From Phellopilus nigrolimitatus (Eukaryota; Basidiomycota; Agaricomycetes; Hymenochaetales; Hymenochaetaceae), in NCBI GenBank assembly GCA_021029095.1, contig JAJOHG010000027.1, positions 310,001-374,000 on the forward strand: a stretch of DNA of 64,000 bases, in the 5' to 3' direction. This document shows, in pieces, positions 45,411 through 55,625 of this stretch. The translations under genes and the position numbers were made by a program. The notes beneath the pieces were generated by a model, which was given only the letters and a program-made list of their open reading frames with translations, had not been told where the DNA came from and did not search any database. Positions within the stretch are counted from its first letter, which is position 1. Each line of letters begins with the position of its first letter.

Positions 45411-46017
45411 ATGTCTCTCGGGCCCACCCCTTTGTACGATCTCATCCCCCCCGGTCGTGTTGCTCCACGAAATCCGCTCGACGCGCATCCATATACTTTT
45501 CATGTACGTCAAAATTCACGATCCCTCCTATTCTTAAATCAAAAACTGATGCTCGTGCTTTCATTACTTATTAATTTAGGCAGGAGACGTCGTGTGGTTT
45601 ACTCTAGACCGGAGAGCATGGCAGCTCGGACAGGTGACGAGCACCGATCCAACCGGGTCTGTTGATCCAGTACGCATTTCCGCCTTGTTTATTTTCACCC
45701 CCGCTGCAAAACCCCAGCTGACCCGAACACATTCTTCTAAGTCATCAGGTATAAAATTCTGGACAGGGATTTTCGTGCAGGACAATCACTTGTCTACGAC
45801 GAGCTTTACGCCGCTGTACGGGACCGCCAAGCCTGATGAACCTTACGTTCGGCGGGTACTCCGGTGGGCGCGCGTCTTGCCAGACGACGACTCTGCGATC
45901 ACGGAGATGGTGTCCAGCTTTATGGCAGAGTTGGACTGGCTGACTCTAGATCCGCGGATACAGAATACTCCGATAATGGTTGCATTCAGACCATTAGTGG
46001 ATCGAATGGATTATTGA
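45411..46017 (+). CDS. small basidiomycete-type protein of unknown function
   Basis: ATG 45411. Exons 45411-45503, about 45580-45669 and about 45751-46017. The product reads MSLGPTPLYDLIPPGRVAPR, then GDVVWFTLDRRAWQLGQVTS, then IKFWTGIFVQDNHLSTTSF, TPLYGTAKPDEPYVRRVLRW and ARVLPDDDSA, ending MVAFRPLVDRMDY. The middle exon could also be read through without splicing. The alternation of Trp-containing strands (VVWFTLDRRAW..G.V, then KFWTG.F) suggests a small beta-barrel (SH3- or Tudor-like) followed by an alpha-helical tail. I do not recognise the family. Confidence that it is a gene comes from the good start context, clean splice sites and non-random composition. Confidence 0.65.
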
Positions 46018-47197
46018 ACCGCTTTATGCGTTTATTTTGTGTGCCTTATTTGCCTGATGTATTCGACGGAGAGTTGGAATTGTTTGGAACATGACATATT
46101 TTTGACCTACATATAGCATATTGAGCCCAAGACAGAATGCACGAAGTGTACAACCGAGAACGGCGTACGATCACTGTCCCAGTTGCAGGACGATAATTCC
46201 AAGAGTTAAAAGCGGTGTCCTTAGTAAAACAGAAAGAGTTTGTGATATTGCCTACTTGTCACTCGTCATTTTTGAGAACCATAAGTCGCCCTCACGCTTC
46301 GTTTATAGGCATGTCAGTGATATATCCTAATACGCGCAGCTTACCCAGAAGCACGCACCATAGTCTCGTCTTGCTCATCGAGAAGAGTACATTGGTCCTT
46401 TTGTCTTCATATCTGAGTAAGAACTTGTCCCATTGCCACAACACGGTAGGTAGGGGGGAGGGCCAAGTTCAAATCAGTTTACGCTCTCAAGTTATATGTT
46501 GGCAGGTAACTGCCGCAGATCTCTTTCGAGTCAGTGACGAAGTAGACTAGGAAATAGAAAGGATCTATCCGTTGGAAAGGCGCACACTTCATTGCCTGCA
46601 CCATGAGGACATATATCTGCGAATACATGTCCATGTCCTCCTTGCACCCGAGTCCAAGACATGCAACGACGGAAGTGACCGCACGGGGGCACAGTAGCGC
46701 GCGTAGAGTAGAGCAACGCGCCTCCCGTCAGATTCGGCGGCTGGGGCGGGTGCTGCTGGTGGAGAAATGCGTGTGCGGGAAGGGCGCGTGGTCCTACGTA
46801 GAACCTTTGCCAGCGCCCCGCCAAAAGGTCGACCGGTATGAAGAGGAAGAGATCGAGCGACGCGTCTTCGCTCTTAGTTTCTTTTGAGGGAGGGAGGAGC
46901 GCCTGCGAGCGCAAGATGCGCGAGCACGGAGCGGGAGGAGCTCCGAAAGCCTGGGTGCGTCAGACAGGGAGAGCACGACGGGCATGACCTCCCGCGCGTG
47001 CGATTGCGTCCACGGCACGTACAGTGCAGCCCGCAAATTTCCCAGCGCGATCCTCTCCGTTCTCTACTCTGCGGCGGGGAAGAAGAGCTCGAGGAAGCAC
47101 GGTGCGCGCGTCGAGAGCGATGAGCGCCAGGATGGAGACGCGCGGGGTCTACTTTTCGCACAAATACATACAATCCTCGTGGTTATGTAACAAGTTC
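46018..47197. other. intergenic, left flank of the duplicated block
   Basis: Overlapping frames on both strands at 46.53-47.17 kb reflect GC-rich composition and none has a recognisable product. Part of it (about 47140-47195, CACAAATACATACAATC...) resembles sequence near 59.88-59.92 kb, another trace of the duplication. Confidence 0.4.
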
Positions 47198-47199
47198 TA

Positions 47200-47462
47200 C
47201 ACAGCGCCCAGAAAGTGTTGCATCCTGCTTTATATGGAAATATACCTATGGAAATTAACCAACATGTCGAGTTGAGTCGAATATGTCTGTACTCTCATTG
47301 TCTGTATGTACAGCAAAGGTTTCTACAGCTTTATGTGTCATTTCTGCATTTTGAATGGTCATTTTGCATGAGGTTGAACGGCGAGTATGTTGATTGGTTT
47401 CCGCAGGCGGATGGGAATTGAGTTCCATATAAGGCAGGGTACAACACTTTCTGGACCCACTG
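47200..47462. mobile_element. Tc1/mariner-like MITE, 263 bp
   Basis: Terminal inverted repeats of about 40 bp. The left starts CACAGCGCCCAGAAAGTGTT. The right, read inward on the other strand, starts CAGTGGGTCCAGAAAGTGTT, and both continue to TTATATGGAA. TA dinucleotides flank both ends (47198-47199 and 47463-47464), as expected for Tc1/mariner target-site duplication. No coding capacity. The right end coincides with the start of detectable homology between the two CHAT-gene units. Confidence 0.8.
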
Positions 47463-49006
47463 TAATTTACTTTTCTTACAGCTGGGCGCGTTGGCGAGCT
47501 TGTCATACATGTACTCACCACTCTCGGTGACAGCTTGCCTCATGTTTAAAAGTCGATCTCACATCTAGCCCTTGCGATGTGCGCTGCTTTCAGCTCCCGA
47601 CAAATGTTATCCACACGCTCAAGCTCAAGGAAGCGAACAAATCTACTTGCGCCCGTCCGGGAACATTGGGAGATGCCTGCTAATCAGCCTTGACGCACGA
47701 CGTATCCGACTATCATCAAGCCCGCATGCTTCGCCGGCCTTCCTTGTTACAAAGGCAGGCGGATCTTCTCGCTCCATTACAACATCCGTGGCCTTTATCG
47801 ATGAGAAAGTGCAGATAAACATATGAGCTCACAAGGTCATTATCGATGACCAGGACTGCAAAGACTTGGTGTTGAAGTTCAATAAAGAGCACACAAAGCG
47901 AGGTTTTTCTTCTTCATTTGTTATTTGAGTTCGGTACGATGATTCTTGTTATTTTCGAAAGAAGTAGATTGAAGATACTGGCGAGCCGTAAACGATTGAA
48001 ACGTACATACGGACTGTAGTGCACGAAGAAGCGTATGGCTTCTAACATGTGTATGATACACTATGGAGACTCGGATGGCCATATCAAATACACCGCGTCT
48101 CAGGCGAACACGATAAGGATGCATCCTTGATGAGGCGGTGAGTTCTTGTTCTTGTTCTTCCTGATGCTTTCGTGATGGCACCGGTCGAAGTCCCAAGGAC
48201 GTTGACTATCGGCGGTGCAAGAAGGTTTTGCACCATTCTCAATGCGTTTGACTGGTAAACATCGCCGAACAACTATTGACCTTGTTTATTTCCTTGTCAA
48301 CAAGGATGCGTTTTGGTGACATGGTGTACTTTCGACAAAACAACATTACTTGCACTTCTGATACTTTCAATGTTGTTCTTTCTTTCTTTGCCAGGTGGAA
48401 ACCGTTGCCAGCAGTGGTAAGGGCGACAAAAGGAACAACAAGCACGCGACGAGTAAGAGCATCGAGTAACAATCAGGATGCTACAAGGAAAGCCAGGCGC
48501 GTGAAAGTTGTACTGTGCTACCAGCCTCCGTTTTAGCTTTCGGCAACATTCAGCCTCTCGCCTTTCGAAGTCCGAAATTTGCGGAATCTAAAGTCAACGC
48601 CATATAGCTACGAACACGAAACGAGAACTGCTTTCACGCTTTTAACCCTTTCCCCCCTCTCATGTTAAGTGGTCTTTTCCGCGCGCGCATTATCTCAAAT
48701 TCGACATAAGAGCAACATAAGAAAGTACAAGATCCCGGAAGGTGAGCGATATTGGGAATCGTCGAGAGCACCATCGAACCGGGCATTGACCACTTTTCGA
48801 ATGCTCATAGCACACGCACGCACTTACTCCGTCGCGCAACAATTCATCCGTAACTCTGCCGTCGTAAAACGGGCACAAACAGAACGATTCTCACCTTCAA
48901 ACTTTGCGTGAGTATATCTTCAGGATACTACGTATCATGTTCGATCAACGTTCAGGATCATCCTCGCAGTTGCCGTGTTAAGGATTCAAAAGTTACTCGT
49001 ACACGG
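47463..49006. repeat. upstream part of duplicated unit A (copy at 54.08-55.62 kb)
   Basis: Long stretches align with 54.08-55.62 kb. Examples: ACTTTTCTTAC...GGGCGCGTTG, CGACAAATG...CTCAAGCTCAAG, the segment GGCCATATCAAATACACCGCG, and TCGTGATGGCACC...AGTCCCAAGGA. Similarity is moderate with indels, so the duplication is old. No intact gene is seen here. A possible 5' non-coding exon of the CHAT gene ends at about 48907 with a GTGAGTATAT donor conserved in both units. Confidence 0.75.
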
Positions 49007-52000
49007 ATGGAGGATCTCGAAAAGTTCATTGCCCTTTATCGCGTTGCACTGGATCGGCTTCCTCCTGGACACCCTGATCGCCCTCTATGGCTTAACAACC
49101 TTGCAGCAACCGTGAGCATCCGGTTTAAACAGACCGGTCGGACGGAGGATCTCGAGGAGTCCATTGCCCTCTATCGCAATGCGCTGGGGCTGCTTCCCCC
49201 TGGACGCCCTGCTTGGTCTATATCGTACAACCTTGCAGCAGCCGTGAGGGCTCGGTTTGAGAAGACAGGTCGGATAGAAGATCTCGAGGAGTCCATTATC
49301 CTCCATCGCGGCGCGCTGAAACTGCATCCTCCTGGACACCCTGATCACTCCTCATCGTTAAACAACCTTGCCGGAGCCTTGACCATTCGGTTTGAGCATA
49401 CCGGCCGGATGGAAGATCTCGAGGAATCCATTGCCCTCAGCCGTGACGCGCTGGGACTGCGCCCTCCAAGACACCCTGATCACTCCATATCGCTTAACAA
49501 CCTTGCATCAGCCATGAGCATTCGGTTTGAGCACACCGGTCGGATGGAGGATCTCGAGGAAGCTATTCTCCTCCATCGCAAAGCGCTGGAACTGTGTCCT
49601 CCTGGATTCCCTGATCGCTCCTTATTGTTAAGCAATATCGCAAGCGGCATGAACACTCGGTTTACGCAGACCGGTCGGATGGAGGATCTCGAGGAGTCCA
49701 TTCTCCTTTATCGCAAAGCGCTGAAACACTCTGCTCCTGGATACCCTGGTCGCTCCTTATTGTTAGTCAGCCTCGCGAGTGCATTGAGCTCTCGGTTTGA
49801 ACAGACCGGTCGGATGGAGGATCTCGAGGAATCCATTGCCCTCAATCGTGACGCGCTGGGACTGCGTCCTCCTGGACACCTTGATCGCCCCTCATCATTA
49901 ACCAACCTCGCAAGTACCGTGAGCACTCGGTTTGCACAGACTGGTCGGATGGAGGATCTCGAGGAGTCCGTTGCCCTCAACCGCGTTGCATTGGAACTGC
50001 GTCCCCCTGGGCACCCTGGTCGCGCCTCATCGTTAAACAACCTCGCATGTGCCGTGAGGACCCGGTTTGATCAAACCGGTCGGATGGAGGACCTCGAGGA
50101 GTCCATTGCCCTCAATCGTGACGCGCTGAGACTGCGTCCTCCTGGCCACCTTGATCGCCCCGCATCGTTCAACAACCTCGCATGTGCCGTGAGGACTCGG
50201 TTTGAACAGACCGGTCAGATGGAGGATCTCGAGGAGTCGATTGCCCTCTATCGCAATATGCTGGAACTGCTTCCCCCTGGGCATCCTGCTTGGTCTATAT
50301 CGTACAGCAACCTTGCAGCGGATGTATGCACTCGGTTTAGGCAGATCGGTTGGATGGAGGATCTCGAGGAGTGCATTGCCCTCAACCGCGTTGCTTTGGA
50401 ACTGCGTCCTGCTGGACACCCTTTCCGCTTCGCATCTCTTAACAATCTTGCCGGTGCCTTGAACACTCGATTTGAGCAGACCGGTCGGATGGAAGATCTC
50501 GAGGAATCCATTGCCCTCAATCGTGACGCGCTGGGACTGCATCCTCCTGGCCACCTTGATCGCCCCGCATCGTTCAACAACCTCGCATGTGCCGTGAGGA
50601 CTCGGTTTGAACAAACTGGTCGGATGGAGGATCTCGAGCAGTCCATTACCTTCCATCGTGACGCACTAGATTTGTATCCTTCTGGACACCCTGGTCGCTC
50701 CGGATTTTTGAGCAATCTTGCAGGAGCCATGCACACTCATTTTGAGAAGACAGGCCGCAAAGATGATCTTGAGGAGTCCCTTCGTTTGTATGAAGAAGGC
50801 GCTAATCACGTCTTCTCCAATACGCCAACGCGGCTCGGTGTAGCAGTGCGTTGGGCAGCTTTAGCGCGATCGCAGAGTCATACTTCCACCTTAAGAGCTT
50901 ACCGACTTGCCCTGTCACTCCTCGAGAGCTCCCTCGTTATCAGTCCCACGGTGCAGTTGCAACATAAGATTCTTAGCGGTAAAAACGGATGTCCAACACT
51001 CGCTTCGGATGCGGCCTCATATGCTATAGAGGTCGGCGAAGTGGCTCAGGCTGTCGAGATGCTCGAGCAAGGAAGGGCCCTTATCTGGTCGCAGATGCGC
51101 GGCCTCAGAACGCCAATTGAACAGCTTAGGGAAGTCAATAAAGGCTTGGCAGACAGGTTCCTAACCACCAGCCGTGAGCTGGAATCACTTGCCACTTCAT
51201 CCGAGTCGAAGCCAATTGCTTTGCTCGCACAGGATAGCGCGACAGGTGCATCGCAGAGACTCGTGGACGAAATGTATGCTCGAAAGCGGCGTCTCGCGTC
51301 CCATTTGGAGGGCATCGTCGCAGAGATTCGCGCGTTGTCAGGCTTTGAAGACTTCCTACGAGCTCGACGATTTAGCGTTCTTCAAGAGGCTGCTGTCGAA
51401 GGCCCCGTCATCATCATCAGCCACAGCAAATATCGCTCCGATGCTCTTATTGTTCTTCATGATCGCCCGCCTGTCAGCATCGAGCTGGATACAGACTTCG
51501 ACTACGACGGCCCCTTGCTTGTGAGAGATCTTAAGTCTGCACTTCAGAAGGTCCAGACGGAGCCGAATGGATGTGATGCGGATATCAGAGATGTGCTGGG
51601 ATCTCTGTGGGACCGGGTGGTTTCCCGGGTGGTCGACAAGCTAGACGAGCTCGGGATTGAGAAACAGACTCGTATCTGGTGGTGTCCGACATCTTATTTA
51701 TCTGCTCTACCTTTCCATGCGGCAGGGCCAATTCGTGTTGTGGATGGCATAAGACAGTATCTCTCAGATGATTACGTCTCGTCGTACACCCCGACGCTCA
51801 CAGCCTTGATCAAAGCTCGGGAGTCCAAGCCGGAGATCAGGAGGCACGACATCGGCCGGCCTCAACTGCTCGTTGTTGCTCTGCCTGATCAAACTATTCC
51901 CCTAGTGGAAAAAGAATATCGTGCCATACAGAAGGACAGAGATTTCGTTGAATGTCTTATTCGTGAGCAAGCTACCCGCGAGGCAGTTATTGACAATTTC

Positions 52001-52450
52001 CGCGACCGTCACTGGGTTCATTTTGCCTGCCACGGTCACTTGAATACCGGAGAACCCTTCCTTCATGCGTTCCAGCTTTACGGCGAAGATCGTCTCACTT
52101 TACTCGACATCATTCAATCCAATCTACCGAATGCTGAGTTCGCTTTTTTATCCGCCTGTCACAGTGCGGGACAGGTTCTCGACATGGCATTCGGGGAAGT
52201 GCTTCATCTCGCTGCAGCCATGCAGTTCTGCGGCTTTCGAAGTGTAATCGGCACGATGTGGGCGATGGCTGATGACGATGGGCCTTTCGTCGCCAAGGAA
52301 TTTTACAGGCGTATGTTTGCGGAGGAGGATTCACCCGAGTTGGGATTCAAGAGGTCTGCGAGGGCTCTTCGTGAAACGATCCAGCGCTTGCGAAAGAGGA
52401 AGGGCATGACGATCGAGAGATGTGTGAATTTTATTCATATCGGAGCATGA
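49007..52450 (+). CDS. TPR-CHAT protease 1
   Basis: Single-exon frame of 1147 codons plus stop from the ATG at 49007 (MEDLEKFIALYRVALDRL). This start is preferred because it aligns with the start of the paralogue; the frame is open further upstream. Residues about 1-590 are 13 tandem 45-residue TPR-like repeats (consensus F.QTGRMEDLEESIAL.RDAL.L.PPGHPDR...LNNLA), moderately diverged. A helical linker follows (EVAQAVEMLEQGRALIWSQMRG, typical of CHAT proteins). The C-terminal CHAT domain has the caspase-like dyad His1009 in HFACHGH and Cys1051 in LSACHSAG, then VIGTMWAMADDDGP. CHAT ('caspase HetF associated with TPRs') proteases occur in bacterial defence, e.g. the TPR-CHAT Csx29 of type III-E CRISPR, and are expanded in agaricomycetes. 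The substrate here is unknown. The catalytic dyad is intact, so activity is plausible. Confidence 0.95.
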   Translation: MEDLEKFIALYRVALDRLPPGHPDRPLWLNNLAATVSIRFKQTGRTEDLEESIALYRNALGLLPPGRPAWSISYNLAAAVRARFEKTGRIEDLEESIILHRGALKLHPPGHPDHSSSLNNLAGALTIRFEHTGRMEDLEESIALSRDALGLRPPRHPDHSISLNNLASAMSIRFEHTGRMEDLEEAILLHRKALELCPPGFPDRSLLLSNIASGMNTRFTQTGRMEDLEESILLYRKALKHSAPGYPGRSLLLVSLASALSSRFEQTGRMEDLEESIALNRDALGLRPPGHLDRPSSLTNLASTVSTRFAQTGRMEDLEESVALNRVALELRPPGHPGRASSLNNLACAVRTRFDQTGRMEDLEESIALNRDALRLRPPGHLDRPASFNNLACAVRTRFEQTGQMEDLEESIALYRNMLELLPPGHPAWSISYSNLAADVCTRFRQIGWMEDLEECIALNRVALELRPAGHPFRFASLNNLAGALNTRFEQTGRMEDLEESIALNRDALGLHPPGHLDRPASFNNLACAVRTRFEQTGRMEDLEQSITFHRDALDLYPSGHPGRSGFLSNLAGAMHTHFEKTGRKDDLEESLRLYEEGANHVFSNTPTRLGVAVRWAALARSQSHTSTLRAYRLALSLLESSLVISPTVQLQHKILSGKNGCPTLASDAASYAIEVGEVAQAVEMLEQGRALIWSQMRGLRTPIEQLREVNKGLADRFLTTSRELESLATSSESKPIALLAQDSATGASQRLVDEMYARKRRLASHLEGIVAEIRALSGFEDFLRARRFSVLQEAAVEGPVIIISHSKYRSDALIVLHDRPPVSIELDTDFDYDGPLLVRDLKSALQKVQTEPNGCDADIRDVLGSLWDRVVSRVVDKLDELGIEKQTRIWWCPTSYLSALPFHAAGPIRVVDGIRQYLSDDYVSSYTPTLTALIKARESKPEIRRHDIGRPQLLVVALPDQTIPLVEKEYRAIQKDRDFVECLIREQATREAVIDNFRDRHWVHFACHGHLNTGEPFLHAFQLYGEDRLTLLDIIQSNLPNAEFAFLSACHSAGQVLDMAFGEVLHLAAAMQFCGFRSVIGTMWAMADDDGPFVAKEFYRRMFAEEDSPELGFKRSARALRETIQRLRKRKGMTIERCVNFIHIGA

Positions 52451-52849
52451 TGAACAAGAGAACAGTTCAGTTTCCGCCCTTTTTAAAATGCGAATATTTC
52501 TGACGAGATTTCCATACAGCTGCACGTAGTTGTCTCCTGTTATTTTGCTGTGCCTGCAAGTACTCTAGTTCTCTGTACAGTTTTCAACATGTATATTCTA
52601 CTCATCTGCAGGTCAGACTGCACCGAGATTCGATCGGTTACTATGTTATTCATTGCTCTTGTAATTGACTTTTTTCATAATTATGTACCTAGTGCCACTG
52701 TTGACATTTTGAAAGGTCGCTCGAGTACATAAATATCTCATCGTCGGCTTTGCGTACGACTTGACGAAGCGAAACGCGAGCCAGAAGATTCAATTATAAA
52801 GTAGGACTGCAGATCAACGATACTAAGGGAAAATACAGAAACAATGTAA
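52451..52849. other. 3' flank of CHAT gene 1
   Basis: Homologous to 59.07-59.35 kb (TGATGAACAAGA, TTTCCATACAGC, TGCCTGCAAGTACTCTAGTTCT). No gene. Confidence 0.5.
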
Positions 52850-53385
52850 TACACACGGATGTAGAAAATCGTGGTGATCGACATTTACTTCCAAATCAGG
52901 AAGTAGATTCACATCACCGTGGATAACCGTTGAAACCCTACACATCCTACCTTCAATGCCTGGAACTCGACCTGATTCACACAAAAAAGTGTCCCGTTGA
53001 CAGTATACATTCTTCTCCGGGCTGCCTCAAAGAAAATGTAAGGCAAAACAGGTCTAGGGGTATTTTTCCTTTTTTGGATGTCCATGTCGATCACCACGAC
53101 TTTCTACATCCGTGTGTACACACGGATGTAGAAAGTCGTGGTGATCGACATGGACATCCAAAAAAGGAAAAATACCCCTAGACCTGTTTTGCCTTACATT
53201 TTCTTTGAGGCAGCCCGGAGAAGAATGTATACTGTCAACGGGACACTTTTTTGTGTGAATCAGGTCGAGTTCCAGGCATTGAAGGTAGGATGTGTAGGGT
53301 TTCAACGGTTATCCACGGTGATGTGAATCTACTTCCTGATTTGGAAGTAAATGTCGATCACCACGATTTTCTACATCCGTGTGTA
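52850..53385. mobile_element. head-to-head dimer of a 265-bp Tc1/mariner-like MITE: perfect palindrome
   Basis: 52849-53386 reads as its own reverse complement around a central TA at 53117-53118. Two 265-bp units (52852-53116 and 53119-53383) are flanked by TA at 52850-52851, 53117-53118 and 53384-53385. Each unit has inverted termini CACACGGATGTAGAAA(A/G)TCG...GATCGACAT, so each is a MITE on its own. Inside lie short frames that appear identically on both strands purely because of the palindrome. Confidence 0.92.
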
Positions 53386-55625
53386 TCTAAACACTCACCT
53401 TTGTGTCTATTCTGGTCGCAACCGTCTGAGAACCTGTTAAATAAAAGAGATAATTATGCAAAAAGTGGTTTGTGCCGATCCCACCTTCTTTCCGCGTACT
53501 TAACCGCGCTTGACGTCTTCCAGTTTGTTATAAATGGCGTCGCCGGTCCAACGATGATATGCTGATCACCTGATCACGAAGAGCCTCGTGCATGGCAGGC
53601 CAGCGCTCTCTACTCTTGCGAAGGGGCTACATTTATCGAACATTTGAGGATAATGGTCTGGAACTACAGTATTCAAATATATTCTACTCTACTTTCTCTT
53701 TTTTACTTACCAGAGGATCCTCCTGCTGAATCGTTTCTCGAAGCTAGGCTACTGTAAATTTCAAACCCGGACGCGGGGATACTCACTCGGTAAGGGCCAG
53801 TACCAACGGCCGTCGGTCGATCGTACCATAAACGACCACCACGACCACCACGACCATATTGTGCCTAAAATTCTGACTGGAGTAATTTGACGATGTGCTC
53901 GGTATCGGAATTGTCGAACAGGCGAAAGAGGGTACTAGCGGCGAAGTGAATGTGATAGGCGTCCAGCACAATCAGCGCATACATAGACACTCAGCTATTT
54001 TGCATGGCGAGACGGCGACGCCCGAACAGACAGCATGTTGAAGGCGAACGTGACTCGAAACTCCACGATCGTAAGCACAACGTACTTTTCTTACGACGGG
54101 GCGCGTTGACGAGCCTTTCATACTCGTATACACCATTCAGGCGAGACAATGACAACCTCTATACCATATTTCTAACTCATTTTCAACCCTTGCGACATCT
54201 GCGCTAATGCCAATTCCCGACAAATGCTCAAGCTCAAGAACGCATCAAGACGCGAACCTTCTCGTGTCCGCAAGTATCGCGAACATCGGGAAGCACTTAG
54301 ACGCGGGGACGCCTCCGACCATCATCAAACCCGAATACATCGCCGGCCTTCCTCATTGCAAAAACGGATACCCTCGCTTCCTTACAACATCCCTATCAGC
54401 GAGAACGTCTATTTCCCAAGTACGTATCAACATCTGAGCTCACAGGATGTCGAGGGCATCGTTATCGATGATCAGGAGTGAAGTTCATTAGTGAGCATCG
54501 AAAGCAAGTCATCTCTAGTTTTGTTTTGAGTTCGATACGATGATTCTGGTTACTCTTGGAAGGAGTGGAATGAGATACCGGTGAGCCGTAAAAGGTTGAG
54601 ATGCACATACAGCATGAATCGATACACGGACTGCAGTGCACGAAGAAGCGTACGGCTTCTATGAGATGTGATACTCCAGAGTCTCGAATGGCCATATCAA
54701 ATACACCGCGCCTCCGGCAAACACAACAAGGATGCGTCCTTGGTGAGGCGGTGAGTTCTTGTTCTTTTTTCCTCGTGATGATTTCGTGATGGCACCAGTT
54801 GTAGTCCCAAGGATGTTCACTATCGGCGGTGCAAGACAGTCTAAAGACCTTTGACTTGTAAACGTCGCCGAATGATTGCTAATCTTGTTTCTTTATTTGC
54901 CAGGTGTTGCCCATCGGGGAGGGCGGCAGAGGAAACGACGAAGGCACGACGGGCATGGGCAGATGATACAAGTAAAGCCAGGTACGTGCTTGTTTACAAC
55001 GTGCTGTCCACCTTCGCAATAAAGGCTGAGGACAGTAAAGCCTCGTTGTTTGATATACGGACATGTATCTGGGTTTTAGATTTCGGCAACATTCGGCCTC
55101 GCTTTTCAAATGGTTCGAAGTTTGCGGAAGTTGAAGTCAACACGCTATAAATCCGGGGACACCATGGGAGCGTTGCTTTCACGCTCACGCTCGACCCTTT
55201 CCTCCTGTCGATGTCAAGTGGTCTCCGCAATTCGAGAACTATCTAAAATTCGACAAAACTCGATTAAAAAACAACGTAGGAAAGTACAAGGTGAGCGATA
55301 TCAAGCATCGTCAATAGCACCTTGAACTGCGCTGAATACTTCCTCTGATGCTCATAGCCTACGGACGCACTTGCAGCCTCGCGTAACATTTTATTTGAGA
55401 CTATCATAACAAAACAGACCGAGGTGGGATCTACCCTAACCGACAATGGATTGCTCTGATCCTTCTTGTGACTTGCTGTACAGAGCGCACGAATTTTCAG
55501 TGTAGGCAACCATATCCTTCAAAACCGGCGTGAGTATATTTCTAGGATATTGAGTGCCATAATCGACCAATGTTCGTGTTCATCCTCGCAGTTGCCGTGA
55601 AAGGATTCTCAAGTAACCCGCACGC
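53386..55625. repeat. upstream and boundary sequence of duplicated unit B
   Basis: 53.41-53.47 kb matches 59.36-59.41 kb; 53.78-54.07 kb matches 59.98-60.25 kb; 54.08-55.62 kb matches 47.46-49.0 kb. A frame at 54207-54437 (76 codons; ANIGKHLDAGTPPTIIKPEY) has a counterpart broken by indels at 47.6-47.8 kb, so it may be a relic of an ancestral gene. A conserved intron-like segment (donor GTGAGTATAT at about 55530, acceptor CCTCGCAG at about 55592) precedes the CHAT start. A short ACCACG-rich repeat lies near 53830. Confidence 0.65.

Noticed and set aside
46531..47173. Overlapping 94-127 codon frames on both strands
   Set aside because: Proline/arginine/serine-rich, no start or splice support, no family resemblance; typical of GC-rich non-coding DNA.
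52930..53305. 83-codon frames with identical translation on both strands
   Set aside because: A by-product of the perfect palindrome of two MITEs; no coding signal.
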